DNA from: Hoplostethus atlanticus
Lineage: Eukaryota > Chordata > Actinopteri > Trachichthyiformes > Trachichthyidae
Direction of reading: 5' to 3'
DNA length: 64,000 nucleotides
Assembly (NCBI GenBank): GCA_034670405.1
Contig: JAXDDX010000023.1
Span: 577,501 to 641,500, forward strand
The position numbers were made by a program, and so were the translations under genes. Below are positions 61,810 to 64,000 of this stretch, piece after piece. Each line of letters begins with the position of its first letter. Within the stretch, counting starts at the first letter, position 1. The notes beneath the pieces were generated by a model. The model saw only the letters and a list, made by a program, of their open reading frames with translations. It made no database searches and was not told the DNA's origin.

Positions 61810-64000
61810 CTGGAATAGGAAGAAAGACATTTTTAATCACAATTGCTGACATCATCAAGATCCACTGTTTCAGGCACTGTCAAGCCTCCTTACATACCTG
61901 GCATAGCTGTTTCAAACCAAATCATAAAATACATGAGCCGAGCCAAGTCTTATTCATTAATCAAGCTCCCTTTAAACAGATAAATGTCGGGAGGAAGGTG
62001 AGGGCAAAAAAATCATCTCTGTGAATCTTCTAGAAGATGAAATAAGAGCAGTGGTTTTAATTCCAAACAGCTTAATTGTCTTCCAATTGAGTGACAGCCA
62101 AGGACCATTAGGCTTGTGACCAGTCTTGGGATCCAGGAGTATCATTTCACCATTTCAGCAGTGAAGGGTCAGTCTATTGAATACATACAATGGGCAAAGT
62201 TGTACTTTAGAGACAATCCAGTGGGAGAGAAAATATTATATGTTTAGGCATCAGTCTGGCCCTTGTCCCAGCTTCCGTCACAACTGGGATCCACCCTGTG
62301 GAGGTGAATCTGAGAGGCATGCAGAACCTCCCTACATGGACAGCCAAACAGGATGGATTTCCACTACATAAATCAGAGTGCTTCAGGCCAACTGCATTTT
62401 TAATTAAAATGGAGATAATTCCTCTTGGATCTCATGCGGAAACGATCCCAAAACTTTTAGATTTCCCACGAAATCTGCAATAAAGTCATCAACTTTAATA
62501 TTTAAAGTTGATGACTTATAAGGACTATAAGGAACAAGTGGTGCTCACACTTTTTCACTCACACAATCTACAAATGAAGGATGAAGGCTTAATAGCTTAA
62601 CCACCATCATCCAGAGATACACATCTTCAGAAGTGGGAAGTATTGTTATTATTCTTATTGTCAAAGACATTGATCAGAGACATCGTCTTGCACATGGCTA
62701 TTCCAGGTTGTTAACTGGCTTTCTGGCGTAATGGATTCCTGCCTGTCTATGTCATTTAATCATTTACATGCCTTGAAGCCAGTAAAAAAGGAAGACAGCA
62801 TGGTTACCAATGGTGGCTTACATCAAGTAGACAGTTGGGTGGGGGGTGGGGGGGGGGTACTTGATCCTAATGCCAAAATACTGTACATTACTGCATCACT
62901 GCCAACAAAAACCCAATTTATGCCTTCTGTCCGTTATCAGTGTTCCAGTCTGCTGAAACAAAACAATGGATGCAGACAGACTATGTGGAGGGCAACTAGA
63001 CCCAGGTAGTGCTCAAGTTGACCTGCTGTCTCCTCAGCCTTCCCCCCAAAATTAACCATTTTGTAGATTTCCAATAGATTTTGATAGGTTGGATGCCTAG
63101 GATGATGGTAAGAAACTAAAGTTGGGAAAGATTTGGATTACTGAAAGTTTCACCATGTCTTCATGAATGGAAAGCAAATCACTTTCTCTTACTGAGTTGG
63201 TTTAAATCTGAGCATAAATATAACAGATAAAAAGTGTTTTAGTGCTTCCCTGAACCGGTGGTTTAAAATAATTCTACATTACCCCTGCCAAAGCTGCAAA
63301 ACCTGGAGGTAAATTTATAAACCTAGTAGAAAGTACTTGTCTGAACTTGACGCTTTTCATCTTTTAGGGGAAAAGTATTTTATGAACATACATGAGGTGG
63401 TTTAGCTGAACGTAGATAAAGTCTTGTAAGCATGTCTCATAAGAAAGATCAAAATAGTAACATAATGTTGAGGATAAGCGGGCATGTATAATTAAAAACT
63501 TAACTCTCCCTAAACCTAACATTTACTGAGGTGAGTGGATTTAGTGAACGAAGCGGTGCAAAACCAGTGTGTTAAATATGATTCCCCATTTATTTCCGCA
63601 GTCCTGTCATTTGAGCATCCATTGCCTCAAGCCTTATTCCACAAACGGGCCAAAATCCCTGGGAGTTTCAATCTTTACAGACATTTGTCAAAGTGACACA
63701 GGCCCAATAGCTCTGAGGAATCTCTAAAAACATCCCATTTATAAAAGGAAAAGAGAATCTTCATGAGGAATACTTTCAAACATTTTTATAGCAATCCTAA
63801 AAACTATCCTGTGACGGATTGCAGCTTTATTACATACCTCCAGGGCTTTTCACTCTGACAATGCAAACACATTAAAGATAACATATAGATTAAGGTATCA
63901 AGAAAACATGCGGTGCTGACTCTCAATGTGCACACAACAGAGAAGGCAACATTACATTTGAACGTGCTATTTATACCTTCGATATTAGGGTTTTTCATAT
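61810..64000 (-). other. wnt7a: part of the preceding wnt7a intron
   Basis: About 2.2 kb. I looked for the preceding Wnt exon (the family's RFGRWNC-type segment) on the - strand and did not find it, so the intron continues past the window. It holds a perfect hairpin at 62483-62517 and a G-rich run at about 62838-62857. Confidence 0.8.
62483..62517. repeat. perfect 16-base hairpin
   Basis: AAGTCATCAACTTTAA (62483-62498) and its exact reverse complement (62502-62517) are separated by three bases. Confidence 0.95.

Overview
The window is teleost fish genomic DNA, probably from a percomorph-type ray-finned fish. It shows short phase-1 introns, many dinucleotide microsatellites, a Tc1/mariner copy, an L2-like LINE remnant and a tRNA-derived SINE. 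Only two protein-coding genes are visible, and they converge tail to tail. On the + strand is the 3' part of a fibulin gene, called fibulin-2 (fbln2): nine more EGF-type exons after the one entering at base 1, then the fibulin C-terminal domain ending at 13465. On the - strand are the last two coding exons of a wnt7a-type gene (61809-61538 and 56072-55593); its first exons lie beyond base 64000. FBLN2 and WNT7A are also convergent neighbours in human, so synteny supports both names.

Layout. 1-13465: fbln2 exons and introns. 13466 to about 14720: putative fbln2 3'UTR. 14.7-54 kb: about 40 kb with no supportable gene. It holds a decayed Tc1-type transposon joined to an LTR-like GC-rich block (20495 to about 21935), a SINE (34888-35049), a fold-back repeat (43604-43703), an unclassified dispersed repeat in at least two long copies (46152-46495 and 50127-50419), microsatellites and short hairpins. 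About 53.96-55.59 kb: putative wnt7a 3'UTR. 55593-61809: the two wnt7a coding exons, separated by an intron carrying an L2-like LINE remnant antisense to wnt7a. 61810-64000: the start of the preceding wnt7a intron.

The two genes do not form a pathway unit. Fibulin-2 is a secreted matrix and basement-membrane glycoprotein, and Wnt7a is a secreted lipid-modified ligand. What they share is a long common downstream region that may hold regulatory DNA, which cannot be proved from one sequence.

I found no new multi-gene system. The most interesting signals concern fbln2 RNA processing. One EGF exon (1477-1620) is broken by three separate reading-frame shifts, yet it keeps both splice sites and frame-neutral phases, and by position it is EGF3, the exon I recall as alternatively spliced in mammals. 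Another exon (7340-7483) is flanked by a (CT)n tract and a long complementary (AG)n tract, so the pre-mRNA could fold around it. Dinucleotide repeats sit close to three splice acceptors. The transposon also carries a clear template-switch palindrome inside its transposase.
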